Positions 16,614-25,129 of a DNA stretch of 37,544 nucleotides are shown in pieces. Both the position numbers and the translations under genes were made by a program. Source of the DNA: JABDJZ01 sp047619685 (GTDB taxonomy: Bacteria; Bacteroidota; Rhodothermia; Rhodothermales; UBA10348). Each line of letters starts with the position of its first letter. Within the stretch, counting starts at the first letter, position 1. The notes beneath the pieces are model-generated. The model did not search any database. It saw only the letters and a program-made list of their open reading frames with translations, and was not told where the DNA came from. The stretch spans positions 1 to 37,544 of the forward strand of contig JBLHLC010000039.1 of NCBI GenBank assembly GCA_047619685.1, written 5' to 3'.

Positions 16614-17150
16614 ATGCACTCAGTCCTGAAAGACTTCAAGGCGTTCGTCATGCGCGGCAACATTGTCGAGTTGGCGCTTGGATTCACGGTGGGCGCGACG
16701 TTCGCGACGGTCGCAAAATCGCTGGTCAACGATGTCATAATGCCGCCGCTGGGTTTGCTGATCGGGCAGGCCGACTTCTCGGATGCCTTCTGGGTCCTGA
16801 GGGCCGGCGATATGGTGGAGCCCCCATATGTGACCCTCCAACTGGCGCAGGAGGCGGGCGCAACGACCCTGAATTACGGGGTGTTTCTCACCAACGTATT
16901 CACGCTGCTGATTATCGCGTTGGCCATGTTCGCCGTCATCCGCATGGCGGCCCGGTTCAGTGCGGCCCTCGAGGACGAGTTTGGCGGTGACGAGGCGGCA
17001 ACCGTGCCAGATGCCCCCACCACCAAGAAGTGCGCCTACTGTAGGCAGGTGGTTCCCGTCAAGGCCAGCCGTTGCCATCACTGCACCTCGTTCCTGGGCA
17101 CCGCGGGCGGCCCATTGGAGCCTGATACCCGGATAACGCCGGGTGAGTGA
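16614..17150 (+). CDS. mscL: Large-conductance mechanosensitive channel with C-terminal zinc ribbon
   Basis: A 178-residue MscL. The N-terminal amphipathic helix and TM1 read LKDFKAFVMRGNIVELALGF, continuing TVGATFATVAKSLVNDVIMP (the conserved NDxxMP end). A periplasmic loop follows, then TM2 (VFLTNVFTLLIIALAMFAVI). MscL opens under membrane tension to release solutes in hypo-osmotic shock. After the usual cytoplasmic helix comes an extension with Cys140-x2-Cys143 and Cys154-x2-Cys157 (KKCAYCRQVV, RCHHC), a rubredoxin-like zinc ribbon not found in classical MscL, which is about 130-140 residues. GGAG at 16603-16606 supports ATG 16614. Its stop codon overlaps the GTG start of the PabB fusion, so the two genes may be translationally coupled. 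Confidence 0.95.
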   Translation: MHSVLKDFKAFVMRGNIVELALGFTVGATFATVAKSLVNDVIMPPLGLLIGQADFSDAFWVLRAGDMVEPPYVTLQLAQEAGATTLNYGVFLTNVFTLLIIALAMFAVIRMAARFSAALEDEFGGDEAATVPDAPTTKKCAYCRQVVPVKASRCHHCTSFLGTAGGPLEPDTRITPGE

Positions 17151-19035
17151 CTCAAAACTGGACCCGGGTCGACGAGTGGACTTTCGGCGCGCGCTGATTC
17201 GGGACGCCGCCCAGGGACGCTGGTTGTCCTTCGAGAATCCGGTGAGCGTCCTGGTAGCTGAAACGGCGGCGCAGGTGCGACCGGTGCTCGAAGACGTTGA
17301 AGTGGCGGCGGCGGCGGGCCGATGGGTGGTCGGATACGTCGGGTACGAGGCAGCGAGCGCCTTCGATGATGCACTCCCGGGCAGAGAAGGAGGGGAGCAT
17401 CCTCTCGCAGTCTTCGCCGTGTTCGATCTTGCGGAAGAAGTGGAAGAGCCCCGCCCCCCGGGACCGCAGGACACCGCGGGTGCGGGTGCGGGTCGCGGGC
17501 AGCGTTCTGACGTCACCGTCCGGCAATACGGGGAGGCCATCGAAAGCATTCGGGACGCCATACGCGAGGGAGACACCTACCAGGTCAACTACACCTATCG
17601 ACTTACGCGTACTGTGGAAGAGGCTCCTTTTGACCTGTTCAGGAGGCTTCTTCATGCGCAGGCTGCCACCTACGCCGCCTTCCTTGATTTGGGAGACACC
17701 GTCCTTGCCTCTGCGTCTCCCGAGCTCTTTTTCCAAAGGGAAGGCCAGAAGCTGACATCAAGGCCGATGAAGGGCACCCTGGGGCGTCGGGTAAAAGGGC
17801 AGGACGATCCGGGTCACCAGAACGAGGATCCTGGCGTGAATGCGCTGGCGACGTCGCAGAAGGATCGAGCCGAGAACCTGATGATCGTTGACATGGTGCG
17901 GAACGATCTGTCTCGCATCTGTCGCCCCGGCTCGGTAATGGTCCCGTCTCTCTGGACGCTTGAGTCTTACCCGACCGTCTGGCAGATGACCTCGACGGTG
18001 GAGGGGCAATCCGATGCGAGCCTGCCCGACATTTTCGGGGCGCTGTTTCCGCCGGCTTCCATTACGGGGGCTCCGAAGAAGGCGGCCATGGAGATCATTC
18101 AGGACCTGGAGCGGTCTCCAAGAGGGTGCTACACCGGCACGATCGGGTTCGTGGCGCCCGGTGGCGACGCCCAGTTCAATGTGGCTATACGGACCGCCGT
18201 CATTGAGCCGGCCCAGGGCCAGCTGACCTATGGCGTGGGTGGCGGCATCATTTGGGATTCCAGGGCCGAGTCAGAGTATGAGGAGACACTTGCCAAGGCT
18301 GCCATCCTGGACTTTGCCTGGCCGGAGTTCAGGCTGCTCGAGACGCTCAGGTGGACGCCGCACGAGGGATTCCTGCTTCTGAGCCGACACCTGGACCGGA
18401 TGGAATCGGGAGCTCGCTTCTTTGGCTTCGAATTTAGTCGGGGGACCGCCTTGGAAGCGCTCCGCGCCGCCGCAGTACGCTGGCCTGCCGAGAATCGGCG
18501 TTGCCGTCTTACGGTCGGGAGCGCGGGTGATCCGGTCGTGGTCTCTGAGACCTTGCCGGAATTGGGAGCGTCCTACTCACCCCGGCTGGCGCTGGCCCCA
18601 GCGTGCGTCCCCTCCGCGGATGCGTTTCTTCGGTACAAAACCACCCACCGCGCCGTCTATGCGGGTTTGAAAGATGCCTGCCCTGGTTGCGATGACGTCC
18701 TGCTTTGGAATGAGCGCGGCGAGGTCACGGAGTCCTGCATCGCGAATGTGTTCTTTTGGAAGGATTGCCGGTGGTGGACACCCCCTGCGGACGCAGGCCT
18801 CTTGCCCGGGACACTCCGCGCGGAGCTGCTGGAACGGGGGCGTGTCTCCTTGGCAATCTTGAGGGTTGAAGAATTGACCGCCGGAGTGCCGATTTTCCTA
18901 GGCAATTCGGTGAGAGGTGCCTACCGGCCCAGCCAATTCGTGTCGGGTACCACAAGATTGCCCCTCCCGTGGGGTGGGGATTTGGAAAGGGACCACAAGA
19001 AACTCTTCGAGGGCATACTTCCCGCGCGGGGATAA
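17143..19035 (+). CDS. pabB: Aminodeoxychorismate synthase component I fused to aminodeoxychorismate lyase (PabB-PabC)
   Basis: A 630-residue two-domain enzyme of p-aminobenzoate (folate) synthesis. Residues about 115-390 are the chorismate-binding PabB domain: RPMKGTLGR, KDRAENLMIVDMVRNDLSRI, LESYPTVWQMTSTVEG, ITGAPKKAAMEIIQDLE and RGCYTGTIGFV. Residues about 400-630 are class IV aminotransferase-fold PabC: LLLSRHLDRMESGARFFGF, the PLP lysine in FLRYKTTHRAVYAG, DDVLLWNERGEVTESCIANV and DAGLLPGTLRAELL. The fusion turns chorismate plus ammonia to aminodeoxychorismate and then to p-aminobenzoate and pyruvate. No glutaminase PabA lies in this window. GTG 17143 overlaps the mscL stop. Confidence 0.93.
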   Translation: MSDSKLDPGRRVDFRRALIRDAAQGRWLSFENPVSVLVAETAAQVRPVLEDVEVAAAAGRWVVGYVGYEAASAFDDALPGREGGEHPLAVFAVFDLAEEVEEPRPPGPQDTAGAGAGRGQRSDVTVRQYGEAIESIRDAIREGDTYQVNYTYRLTRTVEEAPFDLFRRLLHAQAATYAAFLDLGDTVLASASPELFFQREGQKLTSRPMKGTLGRRVKGQDDPGHQNEDPGVNALATSQKDRAENLMIVDMVRNDLSRICRPGSVMVPSLWTLESYPTVWQMTSTVEGQSDASLPDIFGALFPPASITGAPKKAAMEIIQDLERSPRGCYTGTIGFVAPGGDAQFNVAIRTAVIEPAQGQLTYGVGGGIIWDSRAESEYEETLAKAAILDFAWPEFRLLETLRWTPHEGFLLLSRHLDRMESGARFFGFEFSRGTALEALRAAAVRWPAENRRCRLTVGSAGDPVVVSETLPELGASYSPRLALAPACVPSADAFLRYKTTHRAVYAGLKDACPGCDDVLLWNERGEVTESCIANVFFWKDCRWWTPPADAGLLPGTLRAELLERGRVSLAILRVEELTAGVPIFLGNSVRGAYRPSQFVSGTTRLPLPWGGDLERDHKKLFEGILPARG

Positions 19036-19076
19036 CGCCAGGAGTTTTCGATATTGGGTAGAAGCGCTTAATCTGG

Positions 19077-19219
19077 CGCCTGCCCGCGTGTTGCGCCTAT
19101 CGCGGCCCGGTTTGGGGCTGGTTGCCGCTTCGGTCGTCTTCCTTTACAAGCTCGATAACCCGATGATGGAGCGCATTCAGGCGGAGCTGGCCGAGCGGCG
19201 GGGGACTGAGGTAGCATAG
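19077..19219 (+). pseudogene. C-terminal remnant of a GPH/MFS-type transporter
   Basis: An in-frame stretch ends GLVAASVVFLYKLDNPMMER, then IQAELAERRG. This is the pattern of the last membrane helix and cytoplasmic tail of glycoside-pentoside-hexuronide/cation symporters (small hydrophobic helix, FxYxLD, then MxxIQAELAERR). Nothing upstream continues it; the PabB-PabC gene ends 41 bases before. It has no plausible start or ribosome-binding site. The call rests on a short tail only. Confidence 0.4.
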
Positions 19220-19242
19220 CCTTTGGACCCAGGCTGCGCCCG

Positions 19243-19830
19243 TCAGTCGGCGATGCACACGCTCCCCGAGTACAGGGCGGTGATTGCCGCCGTCTCTCCA
19301 TCGCCTTCAAGAACTCCGATCAGTCGGTCCATTACCAGGAGCGTGCCGAAAGAGGCCTCTACCACCTCGCCAACCATGGTCTCAGTGGCTTCGGCAACGG
19401 TTGTCCCGATTCCGATACCGGACATGGTGGTCAGGACGGGCTCCCCGGATTCGCTATACCAGAATCCGTTGAAATTCTCGCCCTCACTCAGGATGGTGAG
19501 GCCGTTATCCCAGGACGCCGTCACGAGCCCGCGGACCTCACATTCGCCACGCTGTGAAAGCTCCCCGAGCACGGAGCTCGTGGCCATGATCACCGTGTCG
19601 AACGCCACCTGATCCATCATCAAGGTGCGCGAGGAACCCGAGTTGGCATCGATAAACTGGAGGCCCTCACCGGATAGACCCAGGACCATCGAGCTAGCCG
19701 GGATGGACTCCGGGGCCTCGGTGGGGACCGCATCGGTTGCGTGAGAGTCTTTCGGCGCACTTTCCTGGCCTGTGCAGGACGAAAAGAGAACTACGCTCAG
19801 GACAAGGACGAGGAGGACTGGGTTGTTCAT
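19243..19830 (-). CDS. Uncharacterised lipoprotein
   Basis: A 195-residue protein beginning with a strong lipoprotein signal (LLVLVLSVVLFSSC, Cys19) and a linker rich in Ser, Ala, Pro and Glu to about residue 47. The remainder alternates short hydrophobic strands with Gly/Thr turns and has only two more Cys (in RGECEVRG and at the end, SGSVCIAD). These could form a disulfide after export. No known family is evident. It is transcribed divergently from the DHA2 exporter, with about 100 bases between the starts. Confidence 0.7.
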   Translation of the reverse strand: MNNPVLLVLVLSVVLFSSCTGQESAPKDSHATDAVPTEAPESIPASSMVLGLSGEGLQFIDANSGSSRTLMMDQVAFDTVIMATSSVLGELSQRGECEVRGLVTASWDNGLTILSEGENFNGFWYSESGEPVLTTMSGIGIGTTVAEATETMVGEVVEASFGTLLVMDRLIGVLEGDGETAAITALYSGSVCIAD

Positions 19831-19934
19831 ATAGCCATCAGATGCTTTCGAAGGATTCGTGGCTTTCCGCCAGTTCTTTGTGGTACGTTGCGTGAGCTAC
19901 TGTCGGAGGGCCGTTCAAAAACATAGGGGGCGTG

Positions 19935-21626
19935 ATGGCCGAAATCACCTCCCAAACCCCAGAAAGCGCGCCGTTGGCTCAAAAAGACTCAACCGAACAT
20001 GCCACACTTAGCCGCCGGGACGTGCGTTTCACCCTGGCGGGTGTGCTGGTGGCGCTTTTCCTGGGCGCCCTGGATCAAACCATCGTGGCCACGGCGCTGC
20101 CCCGCATCGCCGAGGACCTGAACGGACTGTCTCGCTACGCGTGGGTGGCCACCGTCTACCTGGCGGCATCCACGGTGATGGTGCCGATCTACGGCAAGTT
20201 GGCCGACATGCACAGCCGCAAGCGGATCGAACTCTGGGCGATCGGGCTCTTCCTCTCCGGGTCGGTGCTCTGCGGCTTGTCGGGCCAGTTCGGGACCCTG
20301 CCCTTGCTCGGCGACGGCATGCAGCAGTTGGTGATTTTCCGCGCCATCCAGGGACTCGGCGGCGCCGGGCTTTTTGCGATGGCGTTCATCATCATCGCCG
20401 ACCTATTCCCGCCGGCGGAGCGGGGTAAGTATCAGGGGCTGATCGGCGCTGTGTTCGGGATAGCGAGCATTCTTGGACCGCTTGTGGGCGGTCTCCTGAC
20501 GGACCATGGAAGCGGAATCATCCCCGGAATTGAAGGATGGCGATGGGTTTTCTATGTGAACATCCCCTTTGGCGCGCTGGCGGTATGGTTCATTGTGAGC
20601 CGGATGCCAGCCCTTATTCCGCCGGGCGAAAAGCGGCGGCTGGATTTTGGCGCGGCGGCACTTCTGGTGGTGGGGCTGGTGGCCCTCATTCTGGCGCTGC
20701 AGTTGGACCGGCAGCAGTATCCGTGGGGGGCCCCGCGTACGCTAGGCTTGTTCACCCTGGCTGTGGCGGCACTCGGCCTTTTCGTGCACCGGTCGGCCAC
20801 TTCCGACAACCCGATCCTGAGCCTGAGGCTGTTCAAGAATCCTGTCTTCGCGCGGTCGGTGCTGGCGTTGTTTCTGCTTGGGGCCTCGTTCCTGAACTTG
20901 GTCATCTTCCTGCCGCTTTTTCTGGTAAATGTGCTGGGCGAGTCCGCTACCCGGGCCGGAATGAGCCTGATACCCCTGTCGATGGGTGTGGTGTTCGGGG
21001 CGACGGTATCCGGGCAACTGGTCTCGCGGGTCGGACACTACAGGCGCTTCATGTTGGGGGGAGGGGCGGTGCTGATTGTCGGGACATTCCTGCTGGCTAC
21101 CATGCCGTCTGATGTCTCGTTCGGGATGGTGACTCTCTACATGGTCATCTGCGGTCTGGGCGTCGGACCCACGCTGCCGCTGTACCCGCTGGCCGTGCAG
21201 AACGCCGTGGACGTACGGCTCATTGGGCAGGCAACCAGTGCCAGTCAGTTCTTCAGGCAGATCGGAGGGGCCGTGGGTACGGCCGTGGCCGGCACCGTGC
21301 TGGCCGTGAGCCTGGCAGGCGCTGGGATTACGGGTCCGTCGGGACCGGCGGCGCTGCGCTCGGCGGCGCCGATGACCGAAACGGTCACTGAGCGCGCCGA
21401 GCCGACTTTTGTGCCGTCCACGGAGCCCTTGGTCCTACCCGGATCCACCTTGACCGCGGTGCCAGAAACCGTCCGTGACGCCTTCGCCAACGCCATTCGG
21501 CGGATCTACCTGTTGACCGGTTTTCTTGTTGTGGGGGCCTGGGTGGTGACACTCTTTATCCCCGAGCTGCCGCTGCGGAAGACCAATGCTGTTCCGGGTG
21601 ATTCGCCGGGGCAAGACGGTTCCTGA
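19935..21626 (+). CDS. DHA2-family (EmrB/QacA-type) multidrug MFS exporter
   Basis: A 563-residue membrane protein, the length expected for 14-helix DHA2 transporters. Motif signs include LDQTIVATALPRIAEDL near the end of TM1, WVATVYLAASTVMVPIYGKL, then ADMHSRKR (motif A loop), RAIQGLGGAGLFAMAF (motif B), GLIGAVFGIASILGPLVGGL (motif C) and GWRWVFYVNIPFG. It exports drugs or other amphiphiles by proton antiport in the inner membrane. ATG 19935 is chosen over GTG 19932 because AGGGGG precedes it. A short stem (CCTCCG-CGC-CGGAGG, 21640-21654) lies downstream without a T-run. No regulator gene is adjacent. Confidence 0.92.
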   Translation: MAEITSQTPESAPLAQKDSTEHATLSRRDVRFTLAGVLVALFLGALDQTIVATALPRIAEDLNGLSRYAWVATVYLAASTVMVPIYGKLADMHSRKRIELWAIGLFLSGSVLCGLSGQFGTLPLLGDGMQQLVIFRAIQGLGGAGLFAMAFIIIADLFPPAERGKYQGLIGAVFGIASILGPLVGGLLTDHGSGIIPGIEGWRWVFYVNIPFGALAVWFIVSRMPALIPPGEKRRLDFGAAALLVVGLVALILALQLDRQQYPWGAPRTLGLFTLAVAALGLFVHRSATSDNPILSLRLFKNPVFARSVLALFLLGASFLNLVIFLPLFLVNVLGESATRAGMSLIPLSMGVVFGATVSGQLVSRVGHYRRFMLGGGAVLIVGTFLLATMPSDVSFGMVTLYMVICGLGVGPTLPLYPLAVQNAVDVRLIGQATSASQFFRQIGGAVGTAVAGTVLAVSLAGAGITGPSGPAALRSAAPMTETVTERAEPTFVPSTEPLVLPGSTLTAVPETVRDAFANAIRRIYLLTGFLVVGAWVVTLFIPELPLRKTNAVPGDSPGQDGS

Positions 21627-21707
21627 ATCTGCCCAGCGCCCTCCGCGCCGGAGGTGGGAGATCGGGCGCTACATTCGCTCCACGACTTCCCCGCAAAAGA
21701 CTGCCTC

Positions 21708-22697
21708 ATGACGACGATGCGCGCAATCGTGTTGGACGCCCCTGGCCCCGCCACGGCTCTACGGATCAAAGATATTCCCAAACCCGAGCCGCGAGATGGG
21801 TGGGTGCTGCTGCGGGTGGAGGCTTTTGGTCTCAACCGCTCGGAGCTTCATACCCGCCTGGGCCTCGCAGGTCCCGATGTCACCTTTCCGCGTGTACTGG
21901 GCATTGAAGCAGCGGGAATCATCGAGGCTGCGCCGGGAACGACGTTCCGGGTCGGCTCCAAGGCAGTCGCAATGGTGGGCGGAATGGGATGGTCCTTCGA
22001 TGGTGGCTATGCCGAGTACACGCTCGTTCCGGCGAGCAGCGTGATCGCCGTCGAGACGGATCTGGAGTGGCAAAAACTTGGCGCTTTGCCGGAGGTCCTC
22101 CAGACCGCCTGGGGATCGATGACCGTGGGCATGGATCTCCCCAAAGGCGGCTCTGTCTTGATTCGAGGCAGTACCTCGTCGGTCGGCCTAATGAGCGCCG
22201 TCTTGGCCAAGCGCCGCGGCGCAACCGTGTTTGCCACCACCAGGCGCGCTGACCGGGCCGAGGCCTTGCGCGCGGTTGGTGTGGATCATGTGCTGGTTGA
22301 CGACGGCAAGGTTGCCGATGCCGTGCGCGCCATCGCCCCCGAGGGTGTGGACGGAGCGATCGAGTTGGTCGGAGCGCCAACACTCAGAGACACGCTCCGC
22401 GCGTGTCGTCCCGGCGGCACCACCTGTTTCACCGGCATGCTCTCCAATAAGTGGATCGTGGAAGAGTTCTACCCCATCGACTTCATCCCGACGGGCGTTC
22501 GGCTCACGGCCTACGGTGGAGGCGCCAGCGACCTGCCCACCGAGGTGTTGGCGTACGTTGCCAATTCCATTCACCGTCGTGAGATGGACTGGCCCGTCCA
22601 GGCGTACGCAATGGATGATATCGTTCGCGCCCACGACGACATGGAGCACAATCGAGTCACAGCAAAGCAGGTGGTCGTGGTCCGCCCGGGCCAATAG
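21708..22697 (+). CDS. Zinc-independent quinone-oxidoreductase-like medium-chain dehydrogenase
   Basis: A 329-residue MDR-superfamily enzyme. The N-terminal GroES-like fold is shown by MRAIVLDAPGPATALRIKDI, EAFGLNRSELHTRLG and PRVLGIEAAGIIEA. The Rossmann domain has GGSVLIRGSTSSVGLMSAVL and ATVFATTRRADR. The Cys/His catalytic-zinc ligands of alcohol dehydrogenases are missing, as in quinone oxidoreductases that use NADPH. The start is ATG 21708; ATG 21717 also works. It lies 81 bases after the exporter and in the same direction, so it could be co-transcribed. Confidence 0.9.
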   Translation: MTTMRAIVLDAPGPATALRIKDIPKPEPRDGWVLLRVEAFGLNRSELHTRLGLAGPDVTFPRVLGIEAAGIIEAAPGTTFRVGSKAVAMVGGMGWSFDGGYAEYTLVPASSVIAVETDLEWQKLGALPEVLQTAWGSMTVGMDLPKGGSVLIRGSTSSVGLMSAVLAKRRGATVFATTRRADRAEALRAVGVDHVLVDDGKVADAVRAIAPEGVDGAIELVGAPTLRDTLRACRPGGTTCFTGMLSNKWIVEEFYPIDFIPTGVRLTAYGGGASDLPTEVLAYVANSIHRREMDWPVQAYAMDDIVRAHDDMEHNRVTAKQVVVVRPGQ

Positions 22698-22893
22698 CCC
22701 GGAGCGAGGGGCCGGTGTCTGACCAGACGGGCTGGAAGTTTTCGGTCTTGGTTGGGCAGGCCGTGGACGATTGCCCCCCGTCCCTCTGTTCACTTGCTAA
22801 GATGGGGTCTGATCACAATCTTGCTGCACTTCGGCTACCCACCTCCATTTTCAGCCGCGGCTCAATCCCCCAACCCTGCCTGGAAGAAGAACT

Positions 22894-23592
22894 ATGCGTA
22901 CCTCCAATTTGTTGATGCTTGTCGCAATGCTTGCCGTCGCGTCCCCCGCCCTAGCCCAGGATGACCAGGAAACCCGATCGGTTGAAGGTGGTGGGATCAC
23001 GGGTGAAGGATGGATGGGAAGCATAGATGCCTCCGAGGCGGCGAAGGGACTGTCGCTTGCGGACTCCAAATTCATGGCCCACGATGGCATGCTGATGGTG
23101 ACCACAGGTCCTGCAGGTGCATACTGGAATGCGGAGCACGTAGCCAGCGGCAATTACACCGTGTCGGCAACGTTCACGGAGCCGGAGTTCATGAATGTCA
23201 ACGATCATCCGCACCCGTACGGGATCGTAATAGGTGGCAATGACATGAGCACGGATACCCAGTCCTATCTGTATTGCGCGGCCTACGGCACCGGCACGTA
23301 TATCGTGCGCGGATTTGGGCCCGAGGCCTTCCGCTTGAGTGACCGCCGGCCGGTGGCGCACGATGCGGTGAACAAGGCTGCGGATAAGAACCAGTCGGTT
23401 TCCCAAATGATTGCGGTTACGGTCAGTGATGAGTCTGTCTCGTGCTCAATCAATGGGACGGTGGTCGCCACCTATGCCAAGTCAGACGCAGTCGGCGAAG
23501 GCAAGCTCACATCTACCGATGGGGTCTACGGCGTCCGGTTTGGCCACAATACGGAAGGCCATGTGATGGGCCTGACCATGACGCAGAACTAA
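22894..23592 (+). CDS. Secreted jelly-roll-like protein, possibly DUF1080/LamG-type
   Basis: A 232-residue protein with a clear signal peptide (LLMLVAMLAVASPALAQ). The mature part has repeated beta-strand patterns: FMAHDGMLMVTTGPAGAYWN, YTVSATFTEPEF, PYGIVIGGND, YLYCAAYGTGTYIVRGFG, SVSCSINGTVVATYAKS and GVYGVRFGHNTEG. This is the order seen in concanavalin-like jelly rolls such as DUF1080 (3-keto-disaccharide hydrolase-type) proteins. The assignment is from fold-like pattern, not from a signature. GGAAGAA precedes the ATG. The Gfo/Idh/MocA oxidoreductase begins 40 bases later; the same partnership of exported oxidoreductase and DUF1080 protein is common in Bacteroidota, so the pair may act on one glycan. 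Confidence 0.7.
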   Translation: MRTSNLLMLVAMLAVASPALAQDDQETRSVEGGGITGEGWMGSIDASEAAKGLSLADSKFMAHDGMLMVTTGPAGAYWNAEHVASGNYTVSATFTEPEFMNVNDHPHPYGIVIGGNDMSTDTQSYLYCAAYGTGTYIVRGFGPEAFRLSDRRPVAHDAVNKAADKNQSVSQMIAVTVSDESVSCSINGTVVATYAKSDAVGEGKLTSTDGVYGVRFGHNTEGHVMGLTMTQN

Positions 23593-23632
23593 CGCTGCGC
23601 TGAGCGTTCCCGTCTCGCCTCACGACCAACCG

Positions 23633-25099
23633 ATGATGAAACGAAAAGTCAAGGTTTCCACAGCCTCTCGCAGGTCATTTGTAAAGAAAGCGGCGGTCGG
23701 CTCGACGTTCTTTATTGTGCCGCGACACGTGCTGGGTGGGGTAGGGTACACGTCCCCGAGTGACCAATTGAACCTGGCGGCCATCGGCGCAGGTGGGAAG
23801 GGGTCGAGCGACATCCGCAACGCCTCCGTAAATGGTCGTGAACGCGTCGTGGCTCTTTGCGATGTGGACTTTTCCGGTTCCGCGAAGAGTTCCGTCGAGC
23901 GGTTCCCCGAGGCGAGGCTCTACGACGACTATCGTGTCATGCTGGAGCGGGAAACAGATATCGATGCTGTTACCATCTCTACGCCTGATCATGTGCATGG
24001 TCCGGCTGCGTCCTTTGCCATGAGGCGGGGCATACACGTGTACGTCCAAAAGCCCATGACGCACAATATCCGGGAGGCACGACTGCTGACCGGGATGGCG
24101 AGGGAGCACAAAATTGTCAGTCAGATGGGCAACCAGGGGGGATCGAATCCGCTTTTGGGGATGGTTCAGGGCTGGGTAGATTCGGGCACGTTGGGCAAAA
24201 TATCCAAGGTGCAGGTTTGGACGAACAGGCCGGTATGGCCCCAGGGTTTTGCCATGCCCGAGCCTGATCCCAGTCAAAAGCCGGACGCTCTGAAGTGGGA
24301 TCTGTGGCTTGGGCCGGCAAAGGACCGCGCGTTCACCCCGAATCTGCATCCGTTCAACTGGAGAGGATGGTGGGACTTCGGGACAGGAGCACTGGGGGAC
24401 GTGGGGTGTCACCTGATTGACATTCCCTTCCGAACACTCGGTCTGAAGTATCCCACGGACGCGGAATGCAGCGTAGGCTCCGTCTACACCCGCATGTGGA
24501 CGGCCGACTACCATCCCGAAGGGTGCCCGCCGTCTTCATTCATCACCTTACACTTTGGCGCGACCGAAAAGAGTGGATCTCCCATCGAAATGACCTGGAG
24601 CGACGGCGGTATCCGGCCCTCGCATCCCGACATCATTCCGGCAGACCATGACATTGGCGGATCGGGTTCTCAGAACGGGGTCCTGATTATCGGCGAAAAG
24701 GGAATCATCTCCACGAACATCAACGACAGTTCGCCGCTGATGCCCAAGCTCTACATGAATGACGGCACGACGGAATTTGGCCCCGAAGTGGAGGAAGGGG
24801 ATGAGCCCGAATACGGTCATCAGCGCAAGTGGGTGGATGCGTGCAAGGCCGGCTTCAACAGCCCAGAGCACCACGCTCTCACGTCTTCGTTCGACTATGC
24901 TGGTCCTATGACGGAGACCGTCCTGATGGGCAACCTGGCCATCCGCAGCTTTATGCTCGGGAAGACCAATAGCGACGGGAACAGGGTGTTTGAGGCGCGC
25001 AAGAAACTCCTGTGGGACGGCGAGAACATGCGAATCACCAACGTCGAAGAGGCCAATCAATTCGTGGGACGAACCTATAGGAAGGGCTGGGAGGTTTGA
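23633..25099 (+). CDS. Exported Gfo/Idh/MocA-family oxidoreductase
   Basis: A 488-residue enzyme. A twin-arginine-like N-terminus (SRRSFVKKAAVG, residues 12-23) implies folded export with bound NAD(P). The Rossmann domain starts at LNLAAIGAGGKGSSD. The usual EKP motif is QKP (VYVQKPMTHN), keeping the key Lys. The C-terminal substrate-binding domain includes WRGWWDFGTGALGDVGCHLI, with the His of the conserved GCHxxD, and NPLLGMVQGW upstream. Members oxidise or reduce sugars or cyclitols, often making 3-keto-sugars in the periplasm. It probably forms a unit with the gene just upstream. Confidence 0.92.
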   Translation: MMKRKVKVSTASRRSFVKKAAVGSTFFIVPRHVLGGVGYTSPSDQLNLAAIGAGGKGSSDIRNASVNGRERVVALCDVDFSGSAKSSVERFPEARLYDDYRVMLERETDIDAVTISTPDHVHGPAASFAMRRGIHVYVQKPMTHNIREARLLTGMAREHKIVSQMGNQGGSNPLLGMVQGWVDSGTLGKISKVQVWTNRPVWPQGFAMPEPDPSQKPDALKWDLWLGPAKDRAFTPNLHPFNWRGWWDFGTGALGDVGCHLIDIPFRTLGLKYPTDAECSVGSVYTRMWTADYHPEGCPPSSFITLHFGATEKSGSPIEMTWSDGGIRPSHPDIIPADHDIGGSGSQNGVLIIGEKGIISTNINDSSPLMPKLYMNDGTTEFGPEVEEGDEPEYGHQRKWVDACKAGFNSPEHHALTSSFDYAGPMTETVLMGNLAIRSFMLGKTNSDGNRVFEARKKLLWDGENMRITNVEEANQFVGRTYRKGWEV

Positions 25100-25129
25100 C
25101 GTTGAGGGGCTGCTCCTGGCGGCCGGCGG

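Noticed and set aside
21640..21654. CCTCCG-CGC-CGGAGG as a terminator of the DHA2 exporter
   Set aside because: The stem is short and no T-run follows; the next gene on the same strand may be co-transcribed.
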